In this document: positions 52,510-61,150 of the stretch, piece after piece
Layout: every line of letters starts with the position of its first letter
Position numbering within the stretch: position 1 is the stretch's first letter
Notes under the pieces: model-generated
Told to the model about the DNA's origin: nothing
The model's database searches: none
Seen by the model: the letters and a program-made list of their open reading frames with translations, nothing else
Made by a program: the position numbers and the translations under genes
Assembly: GCA_964420605.1 (NCBI GenBank)
Contig: CAYQUC010000009.1
Coordinates: forward strand, 1 to 64,000
Source: CAYQUC01 sp964420605
GTDB taxonomy: Bacteria > Pseudomonadota > Gammaproteobacteria > UBA6429 > Thiohalophilaceae
Direction: 5' to 3'
Length of the DNA stretch: 64,000 nt

Positions 52510-52626
52510 CTGTATTACGGGTTGTTCGCGATAGAAAGTAACTAGAGACCATTAAAGTAATTTAACTATTAACCGTTATACTACCTAGAGGGTTTCTAAT
52601 TTTTTAAAAAAATAGCACAACAAAGC

Positions 52627-52641
52627 TGTGTTATTAACACA
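52627..52641. promoter_or_regulatory. Operator-like palindrome upstream of the HDOD gene
   Basis: TGTGTTA-T-TAACACA is a 7-bp inverted repeat with one central base, 71 bases before the HDOD start codon. It could be a regulator site for that gene; the regulator is unknown. Confidence 0.3.
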
Positions 52642-52712
52642 AATTAGAACTGTAAATTAACGCAAAGGAGATACGTTGTCGCTATCTGCTTAACTATATT
52701 ACTGAGATAGTT

Positions 52713-53558
52713 GTGTCTAAAATTGCATTCATTCTAAAAGAAGCCATCCCTCCATTTCACTTTTTGGCTAAAATAATTCAAACGTTATCTCGAGCAGAAC
52801 AAACAACGGATATTCGCGAATTAATACGGGTGATAAAACAAGAACCTGCTACAACTGCAAATATTTTGCAAATTGCAAATTCTGCAGCATTTATGGGCAG
52901 TAAAAAAACCAGCTCAATAGAAAGTGCTGCTGCTTTAATGGGGATAGAAGGACTTAAAGCCGTGGTACTGTCTAGTGTTGTTGCCGCCAAATTTGATACC
53001 AAAAAATGTCCCAATTTTAATGCCAAAGATTATTGGTTAGAGTCAGTTTTAACAGGTGAAAACGCTGCATTTATTTATAAACATCTGGTTAAAAATGATA
53101 ACTCATATGATGCGGATATTTATTGTATAGGCCTGTTATCCAATATCGGATTGTTATTTTTAATTGATCAATTTCCGGATTTACTCAACATTATAATATC
53201 CGAAGTATCCGAAGACAAACCATTGTCGACATTACTCATTGAGTCATTTGGGTTAAATGAATTTGAGTTATCGGCCCGACTATTGGACTTTTGGAAACTC
53301 CCTGACATATTTTCAGAAACTGCAAAAAATATAACTAATGATAATTACCGTGATCAATATCTTAACAGTGTAGAGACTATACGAGCAGCTAAAATAATTA
53401 CACAACGAACAATTCATAAGATTGAAGATCATCCTACCGATGATGCAATTGATTTAAGTTTACCCAATTTAACGGATAAAAATATTATTGATATCTCTTT
53501 TAAGTCAAATAATAATTTAGAAAGAAACAAGTTAATTGCCGAAGCACTTTGTCGTTAA
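52713..53558 (+). CDS. HDOD-domain signalling protein
   Basis: A 281-residue protein of the HDOD family, HD-like domains without the metal-binding HD pair. The hallmarks are R-V-I-K-Q-E-P-A-T-T-A-N-I-L-Q-I-A-N-S-A-A-F (about 39-60), then I-E-S-A-A-A-L-M-G-I-E-G-L-K-A-V-V-L (about 70-87). These proteins help control regulatory cascades, often with c-di-GMP or hybrid kinases. The start is GTG 52713 with GAGAT upstream. It follows the RpfC-like kinase gene by 244 bases on the same strand. Its stop is 4 bases from the convergent phosphatase gene. Confidence 0.87.
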   Translation: MSKIAFILKEAIPPFHFLAKIIQTLSRAEQTTDIRELIRVIKQEPATTANILQIANSAAFMGSKKTSSIESAAALMGIEGLKAVVLSSVVAAKFDTKKCPNFNAKDYWLESVLTGENAAFIYKHLVKNDNSYDADIYCIGLLSNIGLLFLIDQFPDLLNIIISEVSEDKPLSTLLIESFGLNEFELSARLLDFWKLPDIFSETAKNITNDNYRDQYLNSVETIRAAKIITQRTIHKIEDHPTDDAIDLSLPNLTDKNIIDISFKSNNNLERNKLIAEALCR

Positions 53559-53562
53559 TTTT

Positions 53563-54171
53563 TTATTTTATAACGTTCTCAAAACTAAAACTATGGCGTT
53601 CAAGAGTTGATGCTCCACCACTGTGAATAATCCGTGTGAAACCAGCATTAAGTACTTTTATACGATATAAACTATTTAACTCTGCTTGAAGAGCATGGCA
53701 TATTAATGCTCGAATAACACCAGCATGAGTCACCAACAACACATGTTGGCCACTGTAGCGTTTCGTTATGTTGTTATACACAGCGACCACTCGAGAGAAA
53801 AAACCTGCTAATGCTTCGGCACCAGCAGGACGATTGTTAACCGGATCGAGATAAAAATTATGATATTCATCACGGTTATTGTGTTTGATTTCATCGTGAG
53901 TATGACCTTCCCACGAACCAAAACCCACTTCTTTTAAATCTTGCTCAACAACAATAGGAACCGCTAATTTTGTTGCGAGTTTCTTAGAAAAATCCAAACA
54001 GCGTGATAACGGCGAGCTTATTATGACATCCCAATCTGAACAATCAGCAACAGCCAAACGCATTTGTTGCCAACCCAAGTCACTTAACGGATCATCAATG
54101 CTATTACCACGTATAGCCCGTCCACCTACCGGCTCACCATGACGAATTAAATCGATAATTGTTTTTGCCAT
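53563..54171 (-). CDS. Histidine phosphatase (phosphoglycerate mutase-like)
   Basis: A 202-residue enzyme of the RHG superfamily: L-I-R-H-G-E-P at about 7-13 carries the phospho-accepting His, followed by S-S-P-L-S-R-C and V-T-H-A-G-V-I-R near 147-154. The size and G-F-G-S-W-E-G segment resemble CobC-type (alpha-ribazole phosphatase) members, but no cobalamin genes are near, so the substrate is open. Both GTG 54174 and ATG 54171 can start it; ATG is chosen. It lies 12 bases after the UPF0114 gene, forming a pair with it. Confidence 0.87.
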   Translation of the reverse strand: MAKTIIDLIRHGEPVGGRAIRGNSIDDPLSDLGWQQMRLAVADCSDWDVIISSPLSRCLDFSKKLATKLAVPIVVEQDLKEVGFGSWEGHTHDEIKHNNRDEYHNFYLDPVNNRPAGAEALAGFFSRVVAVYNNITKRYSGQHVLLVTHAGVIRALICHALQAELNSLYRIKVLNAGFTRIIHSGGASTLERHSFSFENVIK

Positions 54172-54183
54172 CACGATAAACTA

Positions 54184-54735
54184 TTACTTCTCAGCGTGAC
54201 CGTGTGCGTCAATTAACGTTTTAGTCATGATTCTATCAGTGTAGGCCATCGCAACAGCCGATAAAATAAAGGTAAGGTGAATAACAACTTGCCACTTAAT
54301 CGTTGCTTCGGACATTTGATCGGCATTGATAAACGTTTTTAATAAATGAATTGATGATATACCAATCAGTGCCATTGATAATTTAATTTTCATCGTTGCA
54401 GCATTAACATGCGATAACCATTCAGGTTGATCCGGATGTTCACGAAGGTTTAACCGTGCCACAAACGTTTCGTAACCCCCAATTATCACCATAATGAGCA
54501 GGTTCGCTATCATAACCACATCAATCAAGCCCAATACGATTAACATAATTTCAGCTTCTGTGATTGTTGCCGCACTAGCGACAAGATGTATGAGTTCCAT
54601 CATAAAATGGAAAACATACACTCCTTGTGCAACGATAAGACCGAGATATAGTGGTGCCTGTAGCCAACGGCTCCAAAAAATTAGTTGTGCCATCATATCA
54701 GTCGGACGGTTACGCTTTGGATTAGTATTACTCAT
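54184..54735 (-). CDS. UPF0114/YqhA family membrane protein (TIGR00645)
   Basis: A 183-residue protein with four membrane helices. W-S-R-W-L-Q-A-P-L-Y-L-G-L-I at about 22-35 and G-G-Y-E-T-F-V near 86-92 are family hallmarks, with H-P-D-Q-P-E-W-L and H-L-L-K-T-F-I-N later. The family includes E. coli YqhA; the function is unknown. GAGG lies 8 bases before the ATG. It shares a transcript with the downstream phosphatase. Confidence 0.9.
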   Translation of the reverse strand: MSNTNPKRNRPTDMMAQLIFWSRWLQAPLYLGLIVAQGVYVFHFMMELIHLVASAATITEAEIMLIVLGLIDVVMIANLLIMVIIGGYETFVARLNLREHPDQPEWLSHVNAATMKIKLSMALIGISSIHLLKTFINADQMSEATIKWQVVIHLTFILSAVAMAYTDRIMTKTLIDAHGHAEK

Positions 54736-54894
54736 CGAAGTGCCTCATATCTTTCAAAATTCAGTAGTTTACCAAATATTCCATCCAGAATACTGAATAT
54801 TGGGACATAAATTGAAGAAGGCGACTTGATATTGACTACTTTATGAGCGAAATATGTTAAATATAGGAAAATTCATAAACATATGCTTATAAAT

Positions 54895-55107
54895 TCAGAG
54901 TTGAGTGATTTTTTTGAATTTAAAGTTTTCATCATATTCCAAACAAAACCGTCCATGAATACCATCATGGCCGATGTACTTTTGTAAAATATTGACAGGG
55001 AATTGGACTCTGCGACCCTCAGAGCAACTAGCAGTAACCGTTGTTACACCTTTGTAATATTTTTTTAACTCGGTTTTGCTGATGTGTAGTTTTATGTCGA
55101 ATTGCAT
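54895..55107 (-). CDS. DUF2835 family protein
   Basis: A 70-residue protein with the DUF2835 pattern. Y-Y-K-G-V lies near 17-21, then S-E-G-R-R-V-Q-F-P-V-N-I-L-Q-K-Y-I, and then G-I-H-G-R-F-C-L-E-Y-D-E-N-F-K-F near 49-64. The family is small, soluble, gammaproteobacterial and of unknown function. The ribosome-binding site is weak. It lies just downstream (minus direction) of the 16-bp tandem array. Confidence 0.88.
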   Translation of the reverse strand: MQFDIKLHISKTELKKYYKGVTTVTASCSEGRRVQFPVNILQKYIGHDGIHGRFCLEYDENFKFKKITQL

Positions 55108-55169
55108 ATCGATATTGAATGTAACTGTTGCCTCATTAACTATATCTAGTTTTTTACAAGTTCAGTGCC

Positions 55170-55192
55170 TTCCCACTAAAGACTCGTGGGAA
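55170..55192. other. Hairpin beside the tandem array
   Basis: TTCCCAC (55170-55176) and GTGGGAA (55186-55192) form a 7-bp stem with a 9-base loop. On the plus strand a run of T residues follows 4 bases later (55197-55202). It separates the DUF2835 upstream region from the 16-bp repeats. Its role could be termination on the plus strand, where no gene ends, so this is unclear. Confidence 0.45.
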
Positions 55193-55202
55193 AGATGTTT
55201 TT

Positions 55203-55422
55203 CGATGACTTCAAATTTCGATGACTTCAAATTTCGATGACTTCAAATTTCGATNNNNNNNNNNNNNNNNNNNNNNNNNNNNNNNNNNNNNNNNNNNNNN
55301 NNNNNNNNNNNNNNNNNNNNNNNNNNNNNNNNNNNNNNNNNNNNNNNNNNNNNNCTTCAAATTTCGATGACTTCAAATTTCGATGACTTCAAATTTCGAT
55401 GACTTCAAATTTCGATGACTTC
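55203..55422. repeat. 16-bp tandem repeat array, interrupted by an assembly gap
   Basis: The unit CGATGACTTCAAATTT is repeated without variation: three full copies plus the first 4 bases of a fourth before the gap (55203-55254), then the last 10 bases of a copy, three full copies and a terminal partial copy after it (55355-55422). Phase on both sides is consistent with a continuous array of unknown length. A 16-base unit shifts frame, and stop codons occur in both directions, so it cannot encode a long protein. It lies between the FHA gene end and the DUF2835 gene start, both minus strand. Confidence 0.93.
55255..55354. other. Assembly gap (100 Ns)
   Basis: Exactly 100 N characters lie inside the 16-bp tandem array. 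This is the usual size of a scaffold gap of unknown length, so the true array is probably longer than shown. Confidence 0.95.
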
Positions 55423-55440
55423 AAAAAAATATATTTTTTT
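55423..55440. repeat. A7-TATA-T7 perfect palindrome
   Basis: Seven A, TATA, seven T: an 18-base perfect palindrome between the last partial 16-bp repeat and the end of the FHA gene. On the minus strand it follows the FHA stop codon directly and ends in seven T, so it may help terminate that transcript despite having no G-C pairs. Confidence 0.55.
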
Positions 55441-55441
55441 G

Positions 55442-56530
55442 TTATTCGCAGAAGAAGTAGATTAGGTGTTCATTGCTTGGAGAAATAGATTTTCCCAGGC
55501 AAATTAAACCACAACCTGAAATTGGATATTCCTCTTGCTGTATGTATATTTCTTTACCGCCTTGCGGTTTAATAAAAGTACCATTGGTTGATTGATCAAT
55601 TAAAACAAATTTACCTTTACGGTAAATAAATGAGGCATGATGCCGCGATACAAATTCAGATAACACCGTGAGATTAGAACTATTATCTCGCCCAACTTGA
55701 AATGACTGTGTTTTTGAACTCAATTCATTCAAGTTTTCATGGTATGTTAAAAATAATTTAGCATTCTTCTTAAACGGCAAAAACTTTGAATCAGTACTAA
55801 TATTTTGAGTAATATTACTATCTGTTATTGGCAATTCTTGAGAGTCATCATTAATTAAAATCTGTTTACTAATTCGTTTTAACGACTCCTCTTCTAAAAG
55901 AAGAAAACTATCGGTCTTTCTAATTAAATATTTAGCTAGATGATCCAGAAATTTATCATTTATAGATTCATTATCAAGGCGATAAACACTCTCCCCCAAT
56001 TTTTCAAAATTGGATACCACAACATTAATAGTATTAGAATATTCAGCGGCAGTAAAAATAAATGACACGGGTATATCTGTTTGTATTTCTATCTCATCAA
56101 TCGTTTGATAATCAGGATTTATAACACCTTGGCTTTCATCCGCAATTAAGCCATACGACAAAAGCTCGCTGAGTTTATCATTAAAGTTTTCAAAATCTTT
56201 TCGTTTAAATACAAATTTACTTTCATTGCTATGCATCCAAAACCTTAATTCTAAGGTTTCTACTTTTCGCTTGCTCGAAAGTGATAGCTCATAATCTGCT
56301 TGGAATGATTCATTAATCTGATATTTATTGAATATAGTATAAATTACTTTAACTTCTGGCCGAACTTGATTTAGCCGATTGACGATTTTCCGTAGATATT
56401 CATGAATATCAAATAGTGCTTTTACTGCCTCGCCCTGAATCGCGTCATCATTATTACTCCAAGCTTCATCAACACCTTTTTTAACTTTGAGTAATTGCGC
56501 TTGTTTGGTTAATTCTTCTAATATTTCCAC
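55442..56530 (-). CDS. FHA-domain protein with unknown N-terminal region
   Basis: A 362-residue protein. The C-terminal FHA domain (about 265-355) has V-G-R-D-N-S-S-N-L-T, S-R-H-H-A-S-F-I-Y and D-Q-S-T-N-G-T-F-I, the phosphothreonine-binding core. The first 250 residues have no recognised domain but include a helical start and a mixed alpha/beta middle. FHA proteins read Ser/Thr phosphorylation, yet no Ser/Thr kinase gene is present here. The start is GTG 56530, with AAGGG about 7 bases upstream. The spacer at 56531-56760 holds nothing further. Confidence 0.85.
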   Translation of the reverse strand: MEILEELTKQAQLLKVKKGVDEAWSNNDDAIQGEAVKALFDIHEYLRKIVNRLNQVRPEVKVIYTIFNKYQINESFQADYELSLSSKRKVETLELRFWMHSNESKFVFKRKDFENFNDKLSELLSYGLIADESQGVINPDYQTIDEIEIQTDIPVSFIFTAAEYSNTINVVVSNFEKLGESVYRLDNESINDKFLDHLAKYLIRKTDSFLLLEEESLKRISKQILINDDSQELPITDSNITQNISTDSKFLPFKKNAKLFLTYHENLNELSSKTQSFQVGRDNSSNLTVLSEFVSRHHASFIYRKGKFVLIDQSTNGTFIKPQGGKEIYIQQEEYPISGCGLICLGKSISPSNEHLIYFFCE

Positions 56531-56760
56531 ATGCGACCCTTTTAACTAATTTTATTATTACCAGCTAGACTTTCCATACTGTTGAGATCAGTCCCTTATC
56601 TTCACATAATTTTAATAATGTAAAGATAATAATAGCCTATGATTATAACTAGGAAAGCACACTCATAATAATTGTTTAATAAAAATCACTAAAGTTTGTG
56701 AATTACGACTTAACATGTTCACATTATATACGTAGTTATATTAGGGTAACTGTATTCTAT

Positions 56761-57666
56761 TTAACACTTGTCATCATTCAGAATAGCCAATACCCATGCA
56801 TCAATAGCATTCTTGGACTCCACCGGTTTTTCAGTGAGCAGCCAATGATTGGCATCAATCACTTGTGTGCCGCTATTTGGAAACTGCTTAATATGCCACT
56901 GGGTGAGCTCAATATTACTCACCGTCGCACCTTTTGATAATAAACACAAAACAGGAGATAGAATTTGACTTAATGTCGGAATTTTTCGTGAAACTTCAAA
57001 CATATCCTGACAATAATTCACAAATGGCATGTAAACTAAATCTTCAAAAGGATTCATATACAGTTCAGCAATATTACTTTGTGTCGATGAGCTCAAAATT
57101 TCTCGCGTTTTTATATCCAGTTGATGCAAATCACGGTACGGTAAATTTTTTTTATTAAAACCCAATTTTGATTTTAACAATAAAAAATAAATTATAGATA
57201 ATAAAACGTATCGAAATCGTCGTATTATATTCAATGAACCTTTTAGCGCCTGCGGAAACACGGGATCAATTAGCACTAAACCAATGATGTAGTCTGAATT
57301 TTTAAATGCAAATTGCATTGCTATTTGTGCACCAAGACTGTGGCCAATAATGATAAGTTTACTGTATTTTTCTTGAATGACTATTTGCTTAATGTCTTCA
57401 CACCAATCCCAAGTTGAAATTCTATCGTAATTCATGGATTTACCGTGGCCTCGTAAATCCATACGAATAATATCAACCTGCTTAGTTAAAACACTGGTGG
57501 AAACAAATTCAGTCCAGCGAGTCATATTACTGGCTAAGCCATGTAATAATAACACCGCCGTCTGTCTGCCAGAGCTGTTATTTAAGGCTGATGCTCGAGA
57601 CACTTTATAGGTAATCACCGCTTTATTTTTCGTGTTGATTGTTTTCTCTATTTCAGTCATATTCAT
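56761..57666 (-). CDS. Alpha/beta-hydrolase
   Basis: A 301-residue enzyme with the alpha/beta-hydrolase fold: oxyanion motif L-L-L-H-G-L-A-S-N near 39-47, D-L-R-G-H-G-K-S near 70-77, nucleophile elbow G-H-S-L-G (Ser110), and catalytic His about 274 in D-A-N-H-W-L. The usual acid after strand 7 is not obvious (S-K-G-A-T-V-S); Asp134 in L-I-D-P could serve instead. A short insertion near 145-170 is basic and hydrophobic, possibly a lid touching the membrane. The substrate is unknown. Confidence 0.87.
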   Translation of the reverse strand: MNMTEIEKTINTKNKAVITYKVSRASALNNSSGRQTAVLLLHGLASNMTRWTEFVSTSVLTKQVDIIRMDLRGHGKSMNYDRISTWDWCEDIKQIVIQEKYSKLIIIGHSLGAQIAMQFAFKNSDYIIGLVLIDPVFPQALKGSLNIIRRFRYVLLSIIYFLLLKSKLGFNKKNLPYRDLHQLDIKTREILSSSTQSNIAELYMNPFEDLVYMPFVNYCQDMFEVSRKIPTLSQILSPVLCLLSKGATVSNIELTQWHIKQFPNSGTQVIDANHWLLTEKPVESKNAIDAWVLAILNDDKC

Positions 57667-57839
57667 ATTTTTAGTGTATTAATTTAAACAACGCAATTTT
57701 TCTAATTTCTGCAGTCTATCCCTTATCTTGTTATTATATCGATTATTTCGATTTTAACAGTAAGCTTAATTGGTCATGTTTTAAGCATTACTTAATCTTA
57801 GTTTGTTAAGCTAGGGTTTTATTCAGGAGCTAATTTTAA

Positions 57840-58415
57840 ATGCACACAAATGATATAAAAGTCTGGGATATTGTAGTTAGACTATTTCATTGGTCATTAG
57901 TCACCACTTTTTTTATTTGTTTTATAACAGAAGATAGTTCAAGCGTGCACATTTATTCTGGTTATCTCATTATTTTATTAATAGCCGTTCGTTTTATCTG
58001 GGGTTTTATCGGTACTAAATATGCACGATTTAAAAGTTTTATCGTGGCTCCGAAAGCCGTCATTCAGTATTTAAAAGATATGCTGAAGAATAACAACCGC
58101 CGATATTTAGGCCACAATCCGGCTGGCTCAGCCATGATTGTTGTATTAATAAGCAGTATCGTAATTACTTGCATAACTGGGGTTGTGTTATATGCCGTTG
58201 ATGACCACTCAGGGCCGCTCGCGTTTTTACTTGGAAATGGTTACGGCCGTTATGAAAATATATTAGAAGAAGGCCACGAATTCTTTTCTAACTTTTCATT
58301 ATTTTTAATTGTATTACACGTATCAGGGGTAATCATTGCGGGTAAACAGCATAATGAAAATTTAGTCAAATCAATGATACACGGCTACAAGAAACCTTCA
58401 ATCAATTCTAAATAA
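57840..58415 (+). CDS. Cytochrome b561-family membrane protein
   Basis: A 191-residue four-helix protein. V-W-D-I-V-V-R-L-F-H-W at 8-18 is the signature start. His17, His37, His146 and His160 are placed as heme b ligands in the bacterial cytochrome b561/hydrogenase b-subunit group. It would transfer electrons between quinol and a periplasmic partner. The ATG is preceded by GGAG. It lies 43 bases before a QseBC-like two-component pair on the same strand, so all three may be one operon and the cytochrome a target of it. Confidence 0.87.
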   Translation: MHTNDIKVWDIVVRLFHWSLVTTFFICFITEDSSSVHIYSGYLIILLIAVRFIWGFIGTKYARFKSFIVAPKAVIQYLKDMLKNNNRRYLGHNPAGSAMIVVLISSIVITCITGVVLYAVDDHSGPLAFLLGNGYGRYENILEEGHEFFSNFSLFLIVLHVSGVIIAGKQHNENLVKSMIHGYKKPSINSK

Positions 58416-58458
58416 AACGAATTGGCACATAAACTTACATTAAGGCAGGCACTTAAAA

Positions 58459-59124
58459 ATGAGACTATTACTGGTTGAAGATGATAATTTACTTGGCGAT
58501 GGCCTCTATGTTGGTCTTAAACAAGCAGAGTACACCGTTGATTGGGTAATGGATGGTGAAGCTGCAAATCACGCACTAATGAATGAAAGTTTCGACTTGG
58601 TGGTTCTTGATTTAAGCTTGCCACACATGTCCGGCATTGAGGTTTTGCAAGCTCTGCGACAGCGTAATGACACAATCCCTGTTTTAATATTAACGGCCAT
58701 GGATTCTGTTGAAAATCGAATCCAAGGATTAGACAGTGGTGCCGATGACTATTTGATTAAACCATTTGATCTAGACGAACTGTGTGCCCGCTTGAGAGCG
58801 CTCACTCGTCGCTATTCAGGACGCAGTGATCCAATATTATCCCATGGCACTCTCGAACTTAACCCTGCCGCGCATACCGTATCAAAAGATGGACAATCAG
58901 TGTCATTGTCTTCTCGTGAATTCGTTTTATTATTGTTCCTTATGGAAAATGTCGGTCGAGTCTCATCAAGAACCCGCTTAGAAGAAACACTCTACGGTTG
59001 GGACGGTGAAATTGAAAGTAACTCACTTGAAGTATTTATACACCACCTACGTAAAAAAATAGGTAGCGATATAATTAAAACTGTTCGAGGTGTAGGTTAC
59101 ATGATTGAGAAGCCGAGTTGCTAG
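58459..59124 (+). CDS. qseB: QseB/PmrA-type response regulator
   Basis: A 221-residue OmpR-family regulator. The receiver has E-D-D (7-9), Asp51 in V-L-D-L-S-L-P, T-A and K-P-F. The winged-helix domain has S-S-R-E-F-V-L-L-L-F-L-M-E-N-V-G-R-V and H-H-L-R-K-K-I with T-V-R-G-V-G-Y-M. Residue choices (M-R-L-L-L-V-E-D-D, G-A-D-D-Y-L-I-K-P-F) place it with QseB/PmrA/TctD. The downstream kinase overlaps its stop by 7 bases. Confidence 0.92.
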   Translation: MRLLLVEDDNLLGDGLYVGLKQAEYTVDWVMDGEAANHALMNESFDLVVLDLSLPHMSGIEVLQALRQRNDTIPVLILTAMDSVENRIQGLDSGADDYLIKPFDLDELCARLRALTRRYSGRSDPILSHGTLELNPAAHTVSKDGQSVSLSSREFVLLLFLMENVGRVSSRTRLEETLYGWDGEIESNSLEVFIHHLRKKIGSDIIKTVRGVGYMIEKPSC

Positions 59125-60539
59125 ATTCAATACGAAATAGATTATTATTATTACTGTTACTAATAATTTCGTTCATAGGTGGTATTACCATGTATCGGAG
59201 TTATCGAGATGCCAATCATGAAGTTCAAGAACTATTTGATGCACAACTAGCACAATCTTCTCGTTCACTACAAGCCATTGTACTCTACAATATAAAAGCT
59301 ATCGATAATTTTAGTGCTCAGGAAATATTAGATTTTCCAAACACAACCGCCAATACAGATCCCATTAACGAATATGATCTTCGCGATAGCCATTCTTATG
59401 AAAGAAAAATGGCTTTTCAAGTATGGGAAAAAAATAAACGTCTCATTCTGCGTTCAGCTTCTGCACCGATAATTCCATTAAACAAAAATGCACTAACCCC
59501 CAAATCCAGAGGTTTTTCCGATGTAGAAATCCAAAATGACAAATGGCGCGTTTTTAGTTTATGGGATAAAGAATATCATTACTTAATTCAAGTTGGTGAA
59601 CGTTACGCCATTAGAGATGAGCTTACCTCCGAAATAGTAAAACATCTATTATTACCATCAATAACATCAATTCCAATTTTAGCGTTAATGATCTGGTTTG
59701 GAATTGGTCGTGGCTTATACCCCTTACGAAAAGTAGCTAAAGAAGTAACCCGGCGTGATACAGCTCATCTGGAACCCATTAAATTAAACAATGTTCCCAT
59801 AGAAGTTAGACCCGTCATTATCGAATTAAATGCATTATTTTATCGCGTACAAACTGCAATGGATAAAGAGCGTCAATTCACTGATGACGCTGCTCATGAA
59901 TTACGTACACCACTAGCGGCACTTAAAATACAAGCACAAGTAGCCAATACTGCCAAATCCGATAAAGATAGAAAAGCGGCACTAAATAATATTTTAAGTA
60001 GTGTCGATCGCGCGACGCATTTGGTGCAACAAATGCTGGTACTCGCTCGATTGGGTTCCGATGAAGTAAAACAATCTAAAGCAAACTCAATTAACCTTCA
60101 AAAAGTTTCAGAAGAAATCATTGCCCAACTAGCACGCAAAGCAATTGATAAAAACATAAATTTGTCATTTGAATGCAAAACCGAACAAATGATTTTTGGT
60201 GAGACTGTAAATTTTGAAATTTTATTAACAAATATTGTCGACAATGCCATTAACTACACACCTAGCGGTGGCAATATCATTATAGAAATAAAAGAAACTC
60301 AGAATAGCATTGAACTTAGCGTAACCGATACCGGGCTCGGCATTTCTAATAAAAATATTGAGCGTGTTTTTGAACGTTATTTTCGTGTTAGAGGTTCATC
60401 TGCAGAGGGTTGTGGCTTGGGACTTACTATATCAAAAAAATGTGCTGAACAATTAAATGCCGTAATCAAATTCAGTAATCCTGAAAACGGCATTGGTTTA
60501 AAAGCCAACATCACCTTCCCCAAACAGGATTCAATATAA
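59118..60539 (+). CDS. qseC: QseC-type sensor histidine kinase
   Basis: A 473-residue kinase with a membrane helix immediately after the start (about 8-25), a periplasmic domain of about 150 residues, a second helix (about 177-196), HAMP-like linker, and H-box D-D-A-A-H-E-L-R-T-P-L (His260). The ATP-binding domain has N-I-V-D-N-A-I-N-Y, D-T-G-L-G-I and G-C-G-L-G-L. The start is a TTG at 59118, supported by AGAAG upstream and by the position of the first helix; no ATG lies before residue 25. QseC in enterics senses catecholamines or AI-3; that signal cannot be assumed. Confidence 0.92.
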   Translation: MLDSIRNRLLLLLLLIISFIGGITMYRSYRDANHEVQELFDAQLAQSSRSLQAIVLYNIKAIDNFSAQEILDFPNTTANTDPINEYDLRDSHSYERKMAFQVWEKNKRLILRSASAPIIPLNKNALTPKSRGFSDVEIQNDKWRVFSLWDKEYHYLIQVGERYAIRDELTSEIVKHLLLPSITSIPILALMIWFGIGRGLYPLRKVAKEVTRRDTAHLEPIKLNNVPIEVRPVIIELNALFYRVQTAMDKERQFTDDAAHELRTPLAALKIQAQVANTAKSDKDRKAALNNILSSVDRATHLVQQMLVLARLGSDEVKQSKANSINLQKVSEEIIAQLARKAIDKNINLSFECKTEQMIFGETVNFEILLTNIVDNAINYTPSGGNIIIEIKETQNSIELSVTDTGLGISNKNIERVFERYFRVRGSSAEGCGLGLTISKKCAEQLNAVIKFSNPENGIGLKANITFPKQDSI

Positions 60540-60550
60540 TTATTATATGC

Positions 60551-61009
60551 TTATATATTTGGCTTTGATGTTAACGAATCTTCAATCTTTGAAACAAGTT
60601 TATAAGCAATAAAACCACCTAAAATTGATCCAGAAATAAATAATATTAATTCAGTATCAATACCCGATATTTTGTAGCTAGTATTTTTTATCCCAAAAAG
60701 AAACAATAGTATAATATTAGGCCAAACGATTGGAATAAAAAATACAATCACCATAAATATTTTTTTATAAACGGGAATTGCTATATACGTTGAGACTGAA
60801 ACACAAAAAGACGAAAACATAAAAGCAGTAAAAATGGCGCAATAAATATATAACTCTCTACTCGATGAAGCCACATGAGCAAATGCCATATTATCAATAA
60901 CGTTAACAAACACCGCGACAATAAGTAAACTTGCAATATAAATTGAAACTAACATCGGTATAATAACAATCCATACTGACGTTACAGTGGCAAAACGATC
61001 ATCTAGCAT
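60551..61009 (-). CDS. Four-helix membrane protein of unknown function
   Basis: A 152-residue protein with four hydrophobic segments (about 12-36, 53-77, 84-107, 120-139) and a charged C-terminal tail. No family was recognised and no charged or Cys/His motif occurs inside the helices. GGAAAG lies 8 bases before the ATG. It is convergent with the QseC-like gene (11 bases between stops) and is the gene after the SNLAIKKQL-repeat protein on the minus strand, at a distance of about 140 bases. Confidence 0.7.
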   Translation of the reverse strand: MLDDRFATVTSVWIVIIPMLVSIYIASLLIVAVFVNVIDNMAFAHVASSSRELYIYCAIFTAFMFSSFCVSVSTYIAIPVYKKIFMVIVFFIPIVWPNIILLFLFGIKNTSYKISGIDTELILFISGSILGGFIAYKLVSKIEDSLTSKPNI

Positions 61010-61150
61010 AAAGAGCTTTCCTGTAATTTAAATTAAAGTATACAGAGAAAAAAACATCATGAATACTTGAAAACTACAGGGCTTTTCAAATGTGAGAACC
61101 AACTGGTTATTTATGATTTTAATAGTATTGATGCAGGAATAACAAAAATA

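Noticed and set aside
55203..55422. CRISPR array
   Set aside because: The 16-base units are contiguous with no spacers, and no cas genes are present.
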